The notes beneath the pieces are model-generated. The model had not been told where the DNA came from. It did no database searches and saw only the letters and a program-made list of their open reading frames with translations. From positions 25,702-89,701 of the forward strand of contig JFLJ01000130.1 in NCBI GenBank assembly GCA_000634115.1: 64,000 nt of DNA, in the 5' to 3' direction. This DNA comes from Prochlorococcus sp. scB241_528O2. Lineage in GTDB: Bacteria > Cyanobacteriota > Cyanobacteriia > PCC-6307 > Cyanobiaceae. Shown here piece after piece: positions 1 to 7,157 of the stretch (positions are counted from its first letter, which is position 1; every line of letters begins with the position of its first letter). Position numbers and translations under genes: made by a program.

Positions 1-60
1 GCGACCACCAGATCACAAATGGAATTAAAACCTCTAAAAAAAGATATTTGTAAGAAGTAA
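1..60 (+). CDS. Possible 3' end of a truncated gene
   Basis: Frame 1 is open from the window edge to a TAA at 58-60, giving 19 residues that end in PLKKDICKK. Only the C-terminus would be inside the window. The family cannot be recognised, and the open stretch is short enough to be chance. Confidence 0.25.
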   Translation, partial: ATTRSQMELKPLKKDICKK

Positions 61-172
61 ATGCAGCCCCCGAGGAATATCCCGCAAGATTGAAAAAATT
101 AGGTTCCATAGTTCTTAGTAATCATCTAGTCGAAATATGCCTAAATTAATTAATATATAAAGCCTTCTAGTT

Positions 173-265
173 GCAAATATACATACTTAAATAGTGCAAA
201 TTAAACAACAAAAAAGCTACTTTAAGCGGATTTAAGCAAATTTAGACTCATAACTGTATTGATTG
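173..265 (+). repeat. About 85-bp repeat, copy A
   Basis: This noncoding stretch matches 14863-14946 with scattered differences. Shared blocks include CAAATA, ACATAC, AGTGCAAA, ACTT-AAGC, AATTTAG and CATAA-TG-ATTG in the same order and orientation. It runs directly into the first copy of the dispersed box. Confidence 0.55.
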
Positions 266-306
266 ACAGTCGATTTAACATAGAGGGATAAAACCCTATT
301 TTTTAA
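260..306 (-). repeat. Dispersed box plus hairpin, copy 1
   Basis: The box (minus-strand consensus TTTAGATCGACTGTCAATCA) lies at 260-280. It is followed by the hairpin AGGG-ATAAAA-CCCT and a T-run at 299-304, which looks like an intrinsic terminator on the plus strand. The match to the copy at 18735-18776 continues through the T-run into TTAATGGA. Confidence 0.65.
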
Positions 307-374
307 TGGATAAAAGATTTATTGCTGAAGAAATATTGACCTTAACTATTCCTTTATTTGGTTAAGTGACTCAT

Positions 375-467
375 ATGTATGAAATAGCTATTACTTATGG
401 TTTTGTTAATTTGTTATTGCTAGGTGGCTTTGCGTATTTAGCCATCAAAATGACCTCTAAGAGATAG
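375..467 (+). CDS. Small single-pass membrane protein, 30 aa
   Basis: The ATG at 375 opens 30 codons to TAG at 465. Residues 8-25 (YGFVNLLLLGGFAYLAIK) make a hydrophobic helix, followed by a basic tail (TSKR). Such tiny membrane proteins are frequent in this island. There is no clear ribosome site and no recognised family. Confidence 0.35.
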   Translation: MYEIAITYGFVNLLLLGGFAYLAIKMTSKR

Positions 468-524
468 ATCCAAATAGCTTTGTCTCTAATTACTTTCTAT
501 CAACTGTATAAATAACAGTAAAAA

Positions 525-710
525 CTAATCGTATACCAAGCAACGAGGATCGGATGGATTTAATTCACATTCTTTATCCCAGTATTCTGATAAATCTGTA
601 GAAATCCCTTGCTCCTCTACAAGTTCTTTAAGAGTTGAATAATCCTTTACATTATCAAGATCTCTTAAGTTTTTATCTTGAATTGCGAATGGTGATCTTT
701 TTAAATTCAT
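525..710 (-). CDS. Small hypothetical protein, second gene of a duplicated pair
   Basis: A 61-residue soluble protein starts MNLKRSPFAIQDKNLRDLDN. It lies 11 bp downstream of the 722-907 gene on the same strand. A 54-residue homolog occurs at 29000-29164, sharing MNLKR-P--IQDKN-RDLDN, behind a decayed copy of the same upstream gene, so the pair moves or duplicates as a unit. The C-terminus has an acidic/Cys segment (DKECELNPSDPRC). No function is recognised. Confidence 0.7.
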   Translation of the reverse strand: MNLKRSPFAIQDKNLRDLDNVKDYSTLKELVEEQGISTDLSEYWDKECELNPSDPRCLVYD

Positions 711-721
711 AATTAATTACC

Positions 722-907
722 TCAAAATTTTTGTTGGATTCTGGTTACAGAATTTGGATGGTCATGTACATAAGAATTAAATTCTCTTGCTATTATCAGG
801 CAGTCATATGCATCGCGAGCGTAGAACCCTAGTTGATGTGTACTGTTTGATGAATCTTTGTAACTTAGTACATATTTTTTACAAGATGTGATTGGTGTTG
901 AAGACAT
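722..907 (-). CDS. Small hypothetical protein, first gene of a duplicated pair
   Basis: A 61-residue protein with core LSYKDSSNSTHQLGFYARDA and C-terminus HPNSVTRIQQKF. A pseudogene copy with the same core (LSYKDCSNNTIQVGFYTTDA) and tail (HPKSVIRIPQKF) lies at 28808-28990, again just upstream of the partner gene. The region upstream of the start is also conserved between the two loci, including a GTAC-N8-GTAC dyad. The predicted protein is soluble, has no signal peptide and its function is unknown. Confidence 0.7.
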   Translation of the reverse strand: MSSTPITSCKKYVLSYKDSSNSTHQLGFYARDAYDCLIIAREFNSYVHDHPNSVTRIQQKF

Positions 908-972
908 TTAAATTTATGGCTGCTACTACTAAGTTCTAACTAGACTGACTCACCAACCGAGAAAAAAAAGAT

Positions 973-988
973 GTACGGTTTGAGGTAC
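973..988. promoter_or_regulatory. Conserved GTAC-N8-GTAC dyad upstream of the duplicated pair, copy A
   Basis: The 16-mer GTACGGTTTGAGGTAC sits 66 bp upstream of the ATG at 907 (minus strand). Its exact reverse complement occurs at 28736-28751, about 57 bp upstream of the decayed copy of the same gene. Dyad symmetry and conservation at both loci suggest a regulator site. The outer half-sites read GTA-N10-TAC, which is not the standard NtcA spacing of 8. Confidence 0.5.
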
Positions 989-1149
989 ACACATATACGG
1001 ATATAGGATCAACAATTAGATTTTAGAATAGATAAAATAACTAGGAAAAAATAAGAGATAGGCTTTATAAAAAGAGTTAAGGAATTCATTTTTTACTTTC
1101 ATTGTGAGTCGTTCATACGCAGGATATTTATATACCGTAGACTCTAAAT

Positions 1150-1227
1150 AATTAAGGAGTTTTACTCTTTTTTAGAAATAACAATACTGCTAAGTTTGTA
1201 GTAGAGAAATAATTAAGGAGGTTAATT
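1150..1227 (+). promoter_or_regulatory. Conserved leader of the SANTKNLYLK family, copy A
   Basis: About 78 bp before the ATG at 1228 is almost identical to the region upstream of the paralog at 18785-18901. It includes TAATTAAGGAG near both ends and AATACTGCTAAGTTTGTAG in the middle. The second TTAAGGAGG is a strong ribosome site. Conservation of untranslated sequence at this level suggests a shared promoter or a structured 5' leader. Confidence 0.55.
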
Positions 1228-1344
1228 ATGGAAGTTTTTCAACTAACACTTACCTTCTCAGGTTTAATTGGAATCATATTGTTTTTATGTATTTCTTCAG
1301 ATAGTGCAAATACTAAGAATCTATATTTAAAAGAAAATCATTAA
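1228..1344 (+). CDS. Small membrane protein, SANTKNLYLK family, copy A
   Basis: 38 residues with a ribosome site AAGGAGG 7 bp upstream. Residues 5-23 are a membrane helix, followed by the motif SSDSANTKNLYLKEN. The paralog at 18785-18901 has nearly the same sequence, and a diverged third member (TSDQANTKNLYLKKAK) lies at 33229-33348. The gene, its leader and the dispersed box downstream are duplicated together. Function is unknown. Confidence 0.7.
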   Translation: MEVFQLTLTFSGLIGIILFLCISSDSANTKNLYLKENH

Positions 1345-1351
1345 AATAAAT

Positions 1352-1378
1352 TTGATTGACAGTCGATCTAAAATTAAG
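1352..1378 (-). repeat. Dispersed box, copy 2
   Basis: TTGATTGACAGTCGATCTAA lies just downstream of the 1228-1344 gene, the same relative place as the box downstream of its paralog at 18785. The hairpin arm is not preserved here. Confidence 0.6.
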
Positions 1379-1516
1379 GGTAATTAGTTCCTTCATTTTG
1401 CCTCCGAAAAGCTTTTTGATTCCATCAATACTACTCTATGCAATTTTCATTGCCTTCGGAAATACAAATTGTAATTCAAGTGACCCTGAAGATTGTAGAG
1501 ATGAGCGTATTTTTAT

Positions 1517-1999
1517 TTGATGGGGAAAGAAACTTATCGAATAGAAGAATATTGGCCTAACGAGGTAATCGCTTTTGCTACGGCTTTCGGTATTTTTGGC
1601 GAGAGAGAATATCCAAAAGAAGATTTTGCTGAATCAACTGACTTTAATAATCTAGAGAGTTCCTTACCACCAGATACCATTCAAGTCGCAACTTTTTTGT
1701 ACAAAGAATACTCCACAAAAAAAATATATTTTTATGTTTGCTCATTTACAGAAAAAACTAACCTAGCAAAGCATCAAGAAGTCTATTCTCTGTTCTCAAT
1801 AATGTGGAGTAGAGAGTCGAGTATAGATAGTCTCTGGGTATTAAATCCTTGGTACTCTTGTTCTGTACTATCTGAACAACCTCAAGAACCTTTACATAAA
1901 GAAGCAGCAAATTGGATGTTAAAAGAAATGACTACTAAAGGTTGTGCTATTGCTCCAGTAGACGTCTTCAAAAAAGGGACATTGGAGATATTAATTTGA
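1517..1999 (+). CDS. Hypothetical protein, 160 aa
   Basis: A soluble protein without signal peptide or membrane helix and with no recognised family. It begins ETYRIEEYWPNEVIAFATAF and has aromatic-rich segments (FLYKEYSTKKIYFYVCSF, SLWVLNPWYSCS). A fragment at 21034 onward (NDDLIAFAFAFGVM) weakly resembles residues 15-26, so it may be another island family with decayed relatives. The start could be the second Met. Confidence 0.6.
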   Translation: MMGKETYRIEEYWPNEVIAFATAFGIFGEREYPKEDFAESTDFNNLESSLPPDTIQVATFLYKEYSTKKIYFYVCSFTEKTNLAKHQEVYSLFSIMWSRESSIDSLWVLNPWYSCSVLSEQPQEPLHKEAANWMLKEMTTKGCAIAPVDVFKKGTLEILI

Positions 2000-2028
2000 A
2001 ACGATTACTACTTGCACCGCTATATTAA
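1996..2028 (+). pseudogene. Remnant of a signal-peptide start (KRLLLAPLY)
   Basis: TTG AAA CGA TTA CTA CTT GCA CCG then stops after 10 codons. It shares GAAACGATTACTACT with the start of the short frame at 16171-16254. An N-terminus MKRLLLAPL is typical of secreted small proteins, so both look like leftovers of one exported-protein family. Confidence 0.3.
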
Positions 2029-2044
2029 ATAATAAAGATTTATT

Positions 2045-2179
2045 TTATTTTAAGATTAAAAATAATACTCCAAATATAAGAGTTGAAGCTAAAAAACCAA
2101 CTCCTACTAAAGTAGCAATAATTCCAGTATTCAAGTAGACCTTTACAGTAGCCAGTTCATTACCATCTTTATTTGCCAT
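2045..2179 (-). CDS. Small single-pass membrane protein, 44 aa
   Basis: The ATG at 2179 is preceded by AGGAGAAATTT. The protein has a polar N-terminus (MANKDGNELATVKVYLNTG) and a long hydrophobic helix ending in LK. It is on the opposite strand to its neighbours. It resembles in layout the small photosystem-type membrane proteins, but I cannot name a family. Confidence 0.55.
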   Translation of the reverse strand: MANKDGNELATVKVYLNTGIIATLVGVGFLASTLIFGVLFLILK

Positions 2180-2458
2180 AAATTTCTCCTCAATTCAGAA
2201 CTTCTAAATTATCAAAAATACCAAAATAAATTCAAAGCCCTGACACAATTATTTAAGTTTGGGGAAGCAAAGACAATAAATAGGTACTGACTATGTATGA
2301 GTTAAGGGTAAATAAATTAAACGCTTAATACCGTCCCCGCTAGATGAATTTCTAGATGTCTAGTAAATAAATTTAATTCGTTAACTTATAAAAACTTCAC
2401 ATATTTTTTGTAGATTCTAAGTAAATATGCTATTAAATTATTCCTTACCTTAAAAGTC

Positions 2459-2650
2459 ATGATTAAAGAATCAACAAACTCATCTCAACGAAAAACTACT
2501 CTTAAGTGGAACATTAATGGAGAACTATCTTCTATTGATATGGCAAGAATAATTAACGCTCTTTCAGTCAAAGAGTTAAGCGAGTGTGAGCTTGCATGTA
2601 ATAGAATTAATAGAGATACAAAAAACTTAAATCTTGGTATGTGGTGGTAA
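2459..2650 (+). CDS. Small hypothetical protein, 63 aa
   Basis: A charged, soluble protein ending RINRDTKNLNLGMWW. It has no membrane segment or recognised domain, and it lies 17 bp upstream of the next small gene on the same strand, so the two may be cotranscribed. A promoter cannot be placed with confidence. Confidence 0.5.
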   Translation: MIKESTNSSQRKTTLKWNINGELSSIDMARIINALSVKELSECELACNRINRDTKNLNLGMWW

Positions 2651-2667
2651 ATAGAGATTAAGTATTA

Positions 2668-2787
2668 ATGGAATTTTTACAGGAGATTTGGCAGAATCAT
2701 CATGACCCAGCCCATGCAACTTATGGAATAGTTGGAGTAATAGTATTGTTGATAATTTATAATCGCTTACTCAATAAATATCAGTAA
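2668..2787 (+). CDS. Small membrane protein, EFLQEIW family
   Basis: 39 residues: an N-terminal EFLQEIWQNHHDPAHATYG and then a membrane helix (GIVGVIVLLIIYNRLL). A frameshifted paralog with EFLKEIWHN and a matching helix lies at 13846-13964. The two HH/H positions could bind metal, but that is only a guess. Confidence 0.55.
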   Translation: MEFLQEIWQNHHDPAHATYGIVGVIVLLIIYNRLLNKYQ

Positions 2788-2926
2788 CAAGAAACCCCTC
2801 CAGAAATTCCAACTACTGAAAGGGTTATTAAATCGACTCGCAACTATATTGAATCAATCTATGTCTTGCAGCAAACGTAGAGTGTGCTGACGAGGTTTTG
2901 CCTCAATTAATTTATAGCAAACATTT

Positions 2927-3142
2927 TTAAACTCCCGCTACTTTTTGTTCAGCGAGTCGTTTTTTTAGAATTGAATAAGTTTGTGTAGCCCATTTTCGAG
3001 GTATATCTAATTCAAAATCTAACTTCCCTCTAAGTGATTTGATTATTTTAAATACTTCTTCGAAGCCTAGATAAATTATTAAAAGCACCTTAGTTATGTT
3101 TATTGCAAAAGCCACTAACTTTTCAATTCTTTGATCTTGCAT
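2927..3142 (-). CDS. Hypothetical protein with one membrane segment, 71 aa
   Basis: Residues 10-35 are hydrophobic (LVAFAINITKVLLIIYLGF), followed by a basic soluble tail ending KKRLAEQKVAGV. No family is recognised. It is isolated on the minus strand, upstream of the DUF1651-like genes. Confidence 0.5.
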   Translation of the reverse strand: MQDQRIEKLVAFAINITKVLLIIYLGFEEVFKIIKSLRGKLDFELDIPRKWATQTYSILKKRLAEQKVAGV

Positions 3143-3208
3143 ATGAAATTATTGAAGCCAACTAAAGTTAACAGAGCTAAGAAATTATGCAATGCAATGG
3201 CCTAAAAA

Positions 3209-3457
3209 TTAAAAATAACTTCTAAAAATACTGGTTTTCTTCCAACCTTCTTTCAATAATTCTGCATATTCTTTTCTTGCTGCTTCAATAGTTTCTACTC
3301 TGCTACCTTTCATAACTGGCTTACTTGATCTCTTGTAAACGCAACCATAACTAATCATCATTGCATCAATAGATGAGGAAGGCTTGGAAACATCTTCAAA
3401 TGGTTCAAAGACTTTTATTCTTGATCTGTTCTTATTTATAAGAGTAAATTTCTCCAT
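3209..3457 (-). CDS. DUF1651-like small protein, intact copy
   Basis: An 82-residue soluble protein whose C-terminal half (EAARKEYAELLKEGWKKT) resembles the ARxxWxxLxxxGW pattern of DUF1651 proteins of marine picocyanobacteria; that match is from memory. A full-length but interrupted copy lies at 3830-4075 and a C-terminal fragment at 3541-3615, both on the same strand, making a small tandem array with one apparently functional member. Confidence 0.65.
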   Translation of the reverse strand: MEKFTLINKNRSRIKVFEPFEDVSKPSSSIDAMMISYGCVYKRSSKPVMKGSRVETIEAARKEYAELLKEGWKKTSIFRSYF

Positions 3458-3540
3458 AAATTAATAATAGACACAAACAGGGGGGCTCTAGGGGATCTAC
3501 CTTTACGTACTTTCTAAATACTTGTGCCTTAGAAGTAGCT

Positions 3541-3615
3541 ATTGAATATAGAAGTTTTCTTCCAACTCTCCTCTAGTAACTTCTTATATTCTTCTCTTGC
3601 AGCTTCTATACTTAT
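3541..3615 (-). pseudogene. DUF1651-like C-terminal fragment
   Basis: The minus strand encodes SIEAARE-EYKKLLEESWKKTSIF, matching the last third of the 3209-3457 protein. No start or N-terminal part is present, so this is a remnant of a third copy. Confidence 0.55.
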
Positions 3616-3710
3616 GAAAAAAAATTAAAAATTCTCTCATTTTTTGAAGTTAAAAGGTATTAATTTGCATTTAAAAGGTATTATTTTTAATACATAACAC
3701 TATTTAAAAA

Positions 3711-3833
3711 ATGTTAAAACTTTCTATCGTTTTATTACCAATAATCGCTGCACTTATATGGGCTCTGTTTATAGGGTTAAGAATAAATAAAGTAGAAACT
3801 AGAGATGGAAAAAGAAAATTAATTAATTACTAA
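3711..3833 (+). CDS. Small membrane protein, PsbY-like in pattern
   Basis: 40 residues: MLKLSIVLLPIIAALIWALF makes one membrane helix, then a basic tail (RINKVETRDGKRKLINY). The VLLPIIAALIWALF pattern recalls PsbY, a small photosystem II subunit, but the match is by eye only and the island setting argues for caution. Its 3' end overlaps by four bases the end of the convergent DUF1651-like pseudogene. Confidence 0.4.
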   Translation: MLKLSIVLLPIIAALIWALFIGLRINKVETRDGKRKLINY

Positions 3834-4075
3834 AAATAAGATCTAAATATAGAAGTTTTCTTCCAACCTTCCTCCAGAAGTTGCTTATATTCCTTTCTTG
3901 CAGCTTCTGTAGTTTCAACTCTTGAACCTTTCATAACTGGCTTACTTGATCTCTTGTAAACGCAACCATAAATAATCATTGCATCAATAGATGGGGAAGT
4001 CTTGGAAACATCTTCAAATGGTTAAAAGACTTTTATTCTTGATCTTTCCTTATTTATAAGAGTAAATTTCTCCAT
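3830..4075 (-). pseudogene. DUF1651-like copy with a nonsense codon
   Basis: The translation matches the 3209-3457 protein over its whole length, but codon 18 is TAA where the intact copy has GAA (VF*PFEDVSK). One codon is missing near residue 35. Otherwise identity is very high, so inactivation looks recent. Confidence 0.75.
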
Positions 4076-4226
4076 CAAATAAGCAATTAAATAAACTATT
4101 GCACCAATACTAAAAATCAAGCTACGCTCATGTGAGTTAATAGTCATTAAATTTAGCCCTTATCTAAAGAGTAAATAATTTTAAACTTATGCTATAAATG
4201 ACTTCTAAGATTTCTATCAAAAATTC

Positions 4227-4502
4227 ATGTCGATATTAGTTACTTCACCTTGTCCAGAAAGTACGATTGAGAAATTAGGAATTAATAATTGGCCGATATG
4301 GACTTGTGACACAAGTTCTTTTGATTGGACTTATGACGATAAAGAGACTTGTTTATTACTTGAAGGTGAAGTAACAGTAACTCCTGAAGGGGGTCAACCT
4401 GTAAAGTTTGGCGCAGGTGACTTAGTTATATTCCCAGCAGGGATGAACTGTAAATGGGATGTTCATCAAGCAGTTAGAAAACATTATCGATTTGGTGATT
4501 AA
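4227..4502 (+). CDS. Small cupin-domain protein
   Basis: A 91-residue single cupin barrel. Residues 42-70 hold the glycine-rich strand turns (LLEGEVTVTPEGGQPVKFGA, GDLVIFPAGM) typical of the short RmlC-like cupins of COG3450. The usual metal-binding His residues of motif 1 are not evident. The substrate cannot be inferred. Its stop codon overlaps that of the convergent 4499-4909 gene, so the two share a very compact boundary. Confidence 0.75.
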   Translation: MSILVTSPCPESTIEKLGINNWPIWTCDTSSFDWTYDDKETCLLLEGEVTVTPEGGQPVKFGAGDLVIFPAGMNCKWDVHQAVRKHYRFGD

Positions 4503-4909
4503 ACAGCAAGGCCAGGATAAATTCCACTCCTTTTAGCGGAATCAGGTGTCGGAACAATACACAGGAAAAGACCACATATTTTTCCTTGATCTACAGAAGC
4601 ATAAGCGACTCCAAGCAAATTAGACTTATCTCCTTGAGCCATGATAAGACAATCGGTATGGCCATAGGCTGGACAGACGCCCAATTCGGCATAAACAGAA
4701 CTCTTAGTTTTTTTTATTGTTTCAAGTTTTGGTCTGATATATTCAATGAATTCGTCTTTTGAGTTCATATCGGTTAAGACTTTTTGTGAGGAGTATGAGA
4801 AGTCTTCTGACAAAAACGATTCAAACTCAGAAGAATCAAGAGTGTGCAGCATTCTCGCATAGATACATAAAGCTTGCTTTTCTGTTAGTTGAGAAGTTTC
4901 TTTTTCCAT
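4499..4909 (-). CDS. SnoaL/NTF2-like protein
   Basis: 136 residues with an NTF2-like layout: an N-terminal helical part (LTEKQALCIYARMLHTLDSS, FESFLSEDFSYSSQ) and a C-terminal sheet (LLGVAYASVDQGKICGLFLC). The family covers ligand-binding proteins and small enzymes, so no specific activity is claimed. It is convergent with the cupin gene and their stop codons overlap. Confidence 0.55.
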   Translation of the reverse strand: MEKETSQLTEKQALCIYARMLHTLDSSEFESFLSEDFSYSSQKVLTDMNSKDEFIEYIRPKLETIKKTKSSVYAELGVCPAYGHTDCLIMAQGDKSNLLGVAYASVDQGKICGLFLCIVPTPDSAKRSGIYPGLAV

Positions 4910-4984
4910 TAGTCAAAAAATAAAAATTAAAATATTTTTAAAATTTTTAAGGTATTTATTCAAATTACTAAATTGATTAAGATT

Positions 4985-5323
4985 CTAATCTTTTTCAAAT
5001 AATTCCAAATATTTAAAAAGTGTTTTAACTCTAAATTTAGCTGCAACTACAAGAGATAAAATCAAAACAACCGATAAAAATGGATTATCCAAAAAAAAGT
5101 CATAAGGTATGCCAAAGTTGAAATTACTATGCCGCGATGCAAACTCAGAATAGGCCAAGAGTCCAAAGAATATTGCGATATTGCAAGAAATACTTTCTTT
5201 TTTTCTTTTAAAATATTGATTTTGATAAATTAAATCCAAACAAAAAAGCGTGCTTAATAATGGCAATGGAAAAAAGAACAAAAATATTCTAGTAATTGCC
5301 TTTGACTTATTTTGTGAAAGCAT
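4985..5323 (-). CDS. Hypothetical membrane protein, 112 aa
   Basis: Three hydrophobic stretches (ITRIFLFFFPLPLLSTLFCL, CNIAIFFGLLAYSEF, FLSVVLILSLVVAAKF) separated by basic loops suggest a small three-helix membrane protein. There is no recognised family. Confidence 0.55.
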   Translation of the reverse strand: MLSQNKSKAITRIFLFFFPLPLLSTLFCLDLIYQNQYFKRKKESISCNIAIFFGLLAYSEFASRHSNFNFGIPYDFFLDNPFLSVVLILSLVVAAKFRVKTLFKYLELFEKD

Positions 5324-5565
5324 TTTTAAAAGTATCTTCCAGGGAATAAATATCTTTATTTTAAATCAATCTCTTAAAAATATTCTAGCTTTGAACTATT
5401 CACCAAGTAGTTAGGAGATCTGAAGGGGTCTCTAAGTTCTATAAATATCTTGTATAAACTTTAAAGATTATGCAATAAGCCGTCTCAAACTCGTTCCAAA
5501 ATCTATAGTTAGTCTAGGCTATAACTAAAGTCTCAGTACTTTCTTAAGAATAACGCCTAGTAATT

Positions 5566-5607
5566 TGGGAGCACTAGGTCGCAGGTTCGAATCCTGTCAC
5601 CCCGACT
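5566..5607 (+). repeat. tRNA-Pro(UGG) 3' fragment, copy 1
   Basis: The sequence contains TTTGGGA (anticodon loop), then a variable arm, GCAGGTTCGAATCCTGT (T arm) and CACCCCG-A (acceptor 3' strand). No 5' half is present, so this is not a functional tRNA. Such fragments are the expected scars of site-specific integration at a tRNA gene. Confidence 0.85.
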
Positions 5608-5663
5608 TTAAAACAAAGAGTCATACTAGGAAGTCTCCAAACTCATTTTGTTATTGCTTTTAC

Positions 5664-5687
5664 TTGTTGGCGGCTTTGCGCCAACAA
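5664..5687. other. Strong hairpin after tRNA fragment 1
   Basis: TTGTTGGCG and CGCCAACAA form a perfect 9-bp stem around the 6-base loop GCTTTG. There is no T-run after either arm, so it is not a standard intrinsic terminator. Confidence 0.6.
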
Positions 5688-5754
5688 ATCGCAAACAAAT
5701 GAATCTTCGTCTTATTGACACCCTAATTAAAATATTTAAAGAAAGATTAAATTT

Positions 5755-5949
5755 ATGCTCCCAGCAATTGTTTTATTGCTTTTCTGCATATTCATGCAAT
5801 TAGCCGTAATTACTTTAATTCTCTCAAAGAACATAAGTTCAGGTACGAGACCAGCAGTAATTTTCATTACAGTATTATTTGGAGTTTTAGCTGTATGGCA
5901 AACTATTGAAGTTTGGAATGCAGGAACGAGTAATTTATTTGGCTATTAA
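5755..5949 (+). CDS. Small two-helix membrane protein, 64 aa
   Basis: Two hydrophobic segments (AIVLLLFCIFMQLAVITLIL and FITVLFGVLAVW) are joined by a short polar turn, and the C-terminus is soluble. Its last 47 bp overlap the 3' end of the convergent NmrA-like gene. No family is recognised. Confidence 0.5.
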   Translation: MLPAIVLLLFCIFMQLAVITLILSKNISSGTRPAVIFITVLFGVLAVWQTIEVWNAGTSNLFGY

Positions 5950-6970
5950 ATAAAAATCTTTTTTTTGTATTAGCTGATGCCTTTCCCTTGAGCCAGCAAG
6001 ATAGAGGGGTCATAGTTATGTCTAGCTCATTCGCTAGGACTTTTAGTGCTTTCAAGTCTGCTCCATAACCTGCTCTTTCTATCCAACTAGCCATTAGTGC
6101 AATATCGTGCTCAATAAAATTCATAAGTTTGCGTGGGACCATTGAATAGCGGACTGAAGGAAATTCCTTAGGATTGATTTCTTGCCATAGAGCTGCCATT
6201 TCCTGCCCTGTCATCTCTTCCCCAGCAATATTCATTGATTCTCCACAAAACCTTTTGGGATGTTCAAAAACAGCCCTTGTCCATAGTCCAACATCATCAA
6301 CGGCGATGGTTTGCCAAGCTTTGTCTTTGTGGACAACTCCCGGAAAAATTGATTCGGAAATCTGAACGCCAGGAAGATCACTATCGAAATTCTCGAAGTA
6401 GCTAACAGGTCGAAGAATTGTTGAAAGTTTTTTCAACCCATTAATCAGGATGTATTCCTCAATATTCCACTTGCTTGTGAAATGTCCTGGTGCTGGCTCA
6501 TTCTTTAGAGGGTCCTTGGGTTTGCAAACCGAACTAAAAACAAAGTGCTTTAATGTACCTAAGTCAGCAAGTTGCTTTACAACGTCTACTAAGTTTCTAC
6601 CTTGCTCTATTTCATATTCACGAACCATGCTTCCACGGCCCAATATCCAACCTTTTGTGGGTGTAGTATTGCCAAATATTCCGTAAACCCCTGAAAAAAC
6701 TCTTTTTAAGCTTTCTGGTACAAGGAGATCTCCTTGTACAATTTCGACATTTGGCAAGTTGGCCAAAATCTTAGCCCGCTTACTATTGGGAGAACGAGTA
6801 ATTGCTCGAATCTGAAAAGCACCACTTTGGGACAAATGCCTTACGACTGAAGATCCTTGTCGACCGGAGGCCATTGTGACTGCAATGACAGGCCTAGAGC
6901 TTTTTTGATTAAGTTCCTCATAACTAGATAAATCGCCGTGAGAAAGGCCAGCACGAGAAGATGAGTCCAA
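5903..6970 (-). CDS. NmrA-like NAD(P)-binding protein
   Basis: A 355-residue Rossmann-fold protein of the atypical short-chain dehydrogenase (NmrA/HSCARG) group. The dinucleotide motif is VTMASGRQGSSVVRHL (residues 32-47), followed by the second strand with AITRSPNSKRAK. The catalytic Tyr-x3-Lys of true SDRs is not obvious, as is usual in this group, so a redox-sensing or reductase role stays open. Base composition is visibly richer in G+C than the surroundings (25 of 60 at 6001-6060), which suggests recent acquisition. It fills most of the interval before tRNA fragment 2. Confidence 0.8.
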   Translation of the reverse strand: MDSSSRAGLSHGDLSSYEELNQKSSRPVIAVTMASGRQGSSVVRHLSQSGAFQIRAITRSPNSKRAKILANLPNVEIVQGDLLVPESLKRVFSGVYGIFGNTTPTKGWILGRGSMVREYEIEQGRNLVDVVKQLADLGTLKHFVFSSVCKPKDPLKNEPAPGHFTSKWNIEEYILINGLKKLSTILRPVSYFENFDSDLPGVQISESIFPGVVHKDKAWQTIAVDDVGLWTRAVFEHPKRFCGESMNIAGEEMTGQEMAALWQEINPKEFPSVRYSMVPRKLMNFIEHDIALMASWIERAGYGADLKALKVLANELDITMTPLSCWLKGKASANTKKRFLFNSQINYSFLHSKLQ

Positions 6971-7036
6971 TTGTTAAGAAAAATTACATTTACTGTTACA
7001 AAATGTAAACCATTTTCTTCTCAATCGTGAGTATGT

Positions 7037-7080
7037 TTTTGGAGCACTAGGTCCTAGGTTAGAATCCTGTCGCCCCAGTT
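7037..7080 (+). repeat. tRNA-Pro 3' fragment, copy 2
   Basis: TTTTTGGAGCACTAGG is followed by a T arm with changes (AGGTTAGAATCCTGT) and CGCCCCAG. It lies immediately upstream (minus-strand view) of the NmrA-like start, so that gene sits between two fragments. Confidence 0.75.
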
Positions 7081-7157
7081 ATTTATAGCAGTAAGTCTCA
7101 GTCAATAATAATTTAGCCTGAAAAAAGCGTTCCCTCATATTTCCCTCAAGTGAGGTT

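Noticed and set aside
307-360. 19-codon frame MDKRFIAEEILTLTIPLFG after box copy 1
   Set aside because: Too short and no homolog in the window; only its first bases match the start after box copy 7.
973-988. NtcA site upstream of the 722-907 gene
   Set aside because: The half-sites are GTA-N10-TAC, not N8, and no -10 box lies at the expected 22-23 bp.
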